From Chitinophagales bacterium (GTDB lineage Bacteria > Bacteroidota > Bacteroidia > Chitinophagales > JADIYW01), in contig JAMLHJ010000006.1 of the NCBI GenBank assembly GCA_023957245.1, forward strand, positions 1-64,000: a stretch of 64,000 nucleotides of DNA. Reading direction: 5' to 3'. Under the pieces are notes generated by a model. That model was not told where the DNA came from, made no database searches, and saw nothing but the letters and a program-made list of their open reading frames with translations. Made by a program: the position numbers and the translations under genes. Shown piece by piece: positions 61,822 to 64,000 of the stretch (positions are counted from its first letter, which is position 1; each line of letters opens with the position of its first letter).

Positions 61822-64000
61822 TTATTTTTCCCATTTTTTACGTTCCACCATGTAGTAGATAATAGGAACTACTAATAATGTTAACAATGTAGATACTATT
61901 GCACCAGCAACTAATGATATCGCCAAACCTTGGAATATTGGATCAAATAATATAATTGAAGCACCAATGACCACAGCTCCAGTTGTCAATAATATCGGTG
62001 TTGTTCTGACTGCCTCAGCATCAATAATAGCTTGCTTGATAGGGATACCATCTTTGAGTCTTATTTCTATAAAATCTATTAATAAGACTGAGTTTCTTAC
62101 CATCACACCAGCTAGAGCAATCATACCAATGAATGATGTCGCTGTAAAATATGCTCCTAATAACCAGTGTCCTAAGACAATTCCTATTAGCGATAATGGA
62201 ATGGCTACCATCATAATAATAGGTGTTTTGAAGTTTTGAAACCAACCAACAATCAACATATAGATAATAATAACTACAACAAGAAATGCTATTCCTAAGT
62301 CTCTAAATACTTCCAATGTAATCTGCCATTCTCCATCCCATTTGACTGAAAATTCACTATCATTTTCGGGTTGACCCATATAAAGTTCATTAACAGTATA
62401 TCCTGCTGGCAATTTGATTTCTTTCAACTTCTCTCCCATTCCCAAAATTGCATAAGCAGGACTTTCTAATGCACCTGCCATATCAGCAAGTACATATACT
62501 ACTCTTTGCTGATCTTTTCTGCTAATAGATTTTTGAACAGTATCATTGTGAATGGTAATAATATCTCCTACAGTCACCATATTTCCTTGCTGACCTTTAA
62601 TCTTCATGTTCTTAATATCCTCAATACTAGTTTTGTCTTTATCATCTAAAGCCATTACGATTCCAATTGAAGAAGCAGAGTTTTCGTCATATAAATTAGA
62701 GATTGGAAACTCTCTCAATAAATAGGTTAAATTACCCACAACTTGCTGAGGTGCAACACCATTGAGCATAGCTTTTTCTTTATCCACTTCTAAGCGATAT
62801 TCTGTCTGAACATCTTCTACATTCCAATCTATATCTACTACATCATCTGTATTCTCAAGAATATTTTTGACTTGATACGCCAATTGAATCTGTTCTTTAT
62901 GATCTGGCCCATAGATTTCAGCAACAATAGTTGATAATACTGGAGGTCCAGGAGGCACTTCAATTAACTTCACATTAGCACCATATTTGGCAGCAATTTT
63001 CTGGACTTCTGGTCTTACTGCTTTAGCAATATCATGGCTCTGTCTTTTTCTATTTTCTTTATGTAAAAGATTGACTTGAATATCTGCCATATTACTATTG
63101 CCTCTCATGTCATAATGACGCACTAATCCATTGAAAGTAATCGGTGCTGAAGCTCCAATATAATTTTGGTAATTAACAACTTCTGGTATTGTAGTTAGAT
63201 ATTGAGCAATTTCTCTTGTTACAGCAGAAGTGCGTTCTAAAGTAGTTCCTTCTGGCATATCAATAACAACCTGAAATTCATTTTTATTATCAAAAGGCAA
63301 CATTTTCACAGCAACAGTTTTTGTGAAGAATAAAGAAACTGAGCCAATCAATAAAATAAATGTTACGACTAACACTACCCATCTTAATGCGCTATTATCT
63401 AACAAAGGTTTTTCTACTTTATTATAAAATTTGTATATCCAGCTATTCTCATGATCATCTTCGGCACTATTAGCTTCATGCTTATCTTTTTCAACAAGCA
63501 AATGATATCCTAAATATGGCGTAATTGTTAATGCTATAAATAACGATAATATCATCGCTATAGATGCGCCTATAGGCATAGGGCTCATATATGGTCCCAT
63601 CATGCCCGATACGAAAGCCATAGGCAATATAGCAGCGATAACAGTAAATGTTGCCAAAATTGTAGGATTACCGACCTCGTTAATTGCATAGATAGCAGCA
63701 TCTTTAAAAGGCAAACGTTTCATTTTGAAATGTCTATGCATATTTTCGGCAATGATAATACTGTCGTCAACTACAATACCTACGACAAATACTAAAGCAA
63801 ATAGCGTAATTCTATTGAGCGTATAGCCTAATATATAGTAACTAAACAATGTCAAAGCAAATGTTAGTGGTACTGACAAGAATACTACCAATGCACCTCT
63901 CCAACCCATCGCAATTGTCACTAATACTGTAACAGCAATAATTGCTATCAATAAGTGTAATAATAATTCATTCACTTTATCTGATGCAGTCTCTCCATAG
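61822..64000 (-). CDS. RND efflux permease (5' end outside window)
   Basis: The frame is open to the window edge (upstream residues YGETASDK continue it), so the N-terminus is missing; about 725 residues of an expected 1000-1100 are visible. The proton-relay aspartates lie in GIVVDDSIIIAENM (TM4). The porter and docking domain follows (about 215-535 of the visible part, KMLPFDNKNEFQV, VPPGPPVLSTIVAEIYGP). The second helix bundle includes FIGMIALAGVMVRNSVLLIDFIE and TPILLTTGAVVIGA. It pumps toxic compounds or metals out with a membrane-fusion protein and TolC-type partner, expected further upstream. Confidence 0.92.
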   Translation of the reverse strand, partial: YGETASDKVNELLLHLLIAIIAVTVLVTIAMGWRGALVVFLSVPLTFALTLFSYYILGYTLNRITLFALVFVVGIVVDDSIIIAENMHRHFKMKRLPFKDAAIYAINEVGNPTILATFTVIAAILPMAFVSGMMGPYMSPMPIGASIAMILSLFIALTITPYLGYHLLVEKDKHEANSAEDDHENSWIYKFYNKVEKPLLDNSALRWVVLVVTFILLIGSVSLFFTKTVAVKMLPFDNKNEFQVVIDMPEGTTLERTSAVTREIAQYLTTIPEVVNYQNYIGASAPITFNGLVRHYDMRGNSNMADIQVNLLHKENRKRQSHDIAKAVRPEVQKIAAKYGANVKLIEVPPGPPVLSTIVAEIYGPDHKEQIQLAYQVKNILENTDDVVDIDWNVEDVQTEYRLEVDKEKAMLNGVAPQQVVGNLTYLLREFPISNLYDENSASSIGIVMALDDKDKTSIEDIKNMKIKGQQGNMVTVGDIITIHNDTVQKSISRKDQQRVVYVLADMAGALESPAYAILGMGEKLKEIKLPAGYTVNELYMGQPENDSEFSVKWDGEWQITLEVFRDLGIAFLVVVIIIYMLIVGWFQNFKTPIIMMVAIPLSLIGIVLGHWLLGAYFTATSFIGMIALAGVMVRNSVLLIDFIEIRLKDGIPIKQAIIDAEAVRTTPILLTTGAVVIGASIILFDPIFQGLAISLVAGAIVSTLLTLLVVPIIYYMVERKKWEK

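Noticed and set aside
1..64000. tRNA or rRNA genes, prophage or insertion sequences
   Set aside because: Intergenic gaps were read and none shows a cloverleaf, rRNA-like sequence, transposase or phage gene; short tRNAs could still be missed by eye.

Overview
This is a 64 kb stretch of AT-rich bacterial chromosome, almost certainly from Bacteroidota. The evidence is a protein with a type IX secretion (T9SS) C-terminal sorting domain, an OmpA-family protein with PorE-like architecture, a 289-residue primary sigma factor of Bacteroidota type, DUF4783-nadC and acpP-fabF-rnc neighbourhoods, a bacillithiol synthesis gene (bshC), and repeated promoters of the form TAnnTTTG with few Shine-Dalgarno sequences. 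The order or genus cannot be fixed from the sequence. The window is gene-dense and looks like core chromosome. I saw no insertion sequence, prophage, CRISPR array, tRNA or rRNA.

Layout. 1-5.5 kb: end of alaS, gatB, a thioredoxin lipoprotein, a DUF3365 haem lipoprotein and an M42 peptidase. 5.5-8.8 kb: a reverse-strand acyltransferase / SDR / esterase-like operon and a PLC-like lipoprotein. 8.8-13.4 kb: a 1526-residue secreted CotH-type protein with a duplicated end domain. 13.4-21.3 kb: LD-carboxypeptidase, the acpP-fabF-rnc operon, pyk, queE and a PorE-like OmpA protein. 21.5-24.6 kb: ilvB, a short ACT subunit and ilvC. 24.6-31.8 kb: a heptamer repeat and a long reverse-strand series (aroK, OppB-type permease, BT_3928-type protein, DUF1599, hisS, lipoprotein, gpmI). 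31.8-36.9 kb: DUF4783, nadC, SUI1, YkgJ, a TlpA-like lipoprotein, two small related exported proteins and a CAT-like acyltransferase. 36.9-45.0 kb: a complete phosphate regulon read leftward (porin, pstS, pstC, pstA, pstB, phoU, phoB, phoR). 45.4-58.6 kb: pyrC, a PLP trans-sulfuration enzyme, rpoD, gap, ffh, an E2 acyltransferase, a zinc peptidase, an MBL hydrolase, accC and bshC. 58.6-64.0 kb: a START protein, a candidate small RNA, hisH, DUF268, and an RND efflux operon running off the window.

The signals I rate highest lie in the phosphate cluster and in one intergenic gap. PstC carries an extra periplasmic segment that resembles part of the neighbouring PstS. Both the porin and pstS are preceded by GTTAC-type repeats at an exact 11-bp period, ending 10 bp upstream of a -7 element, as in a Pho box. 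The gap at 59.2-59.5 kb holds a free-standing transcription unit of about 75-80 nt with a near-ideal Bacteroidota promoter, a hairpin and a strong GAAA-loop terminator, and no open reading frame.
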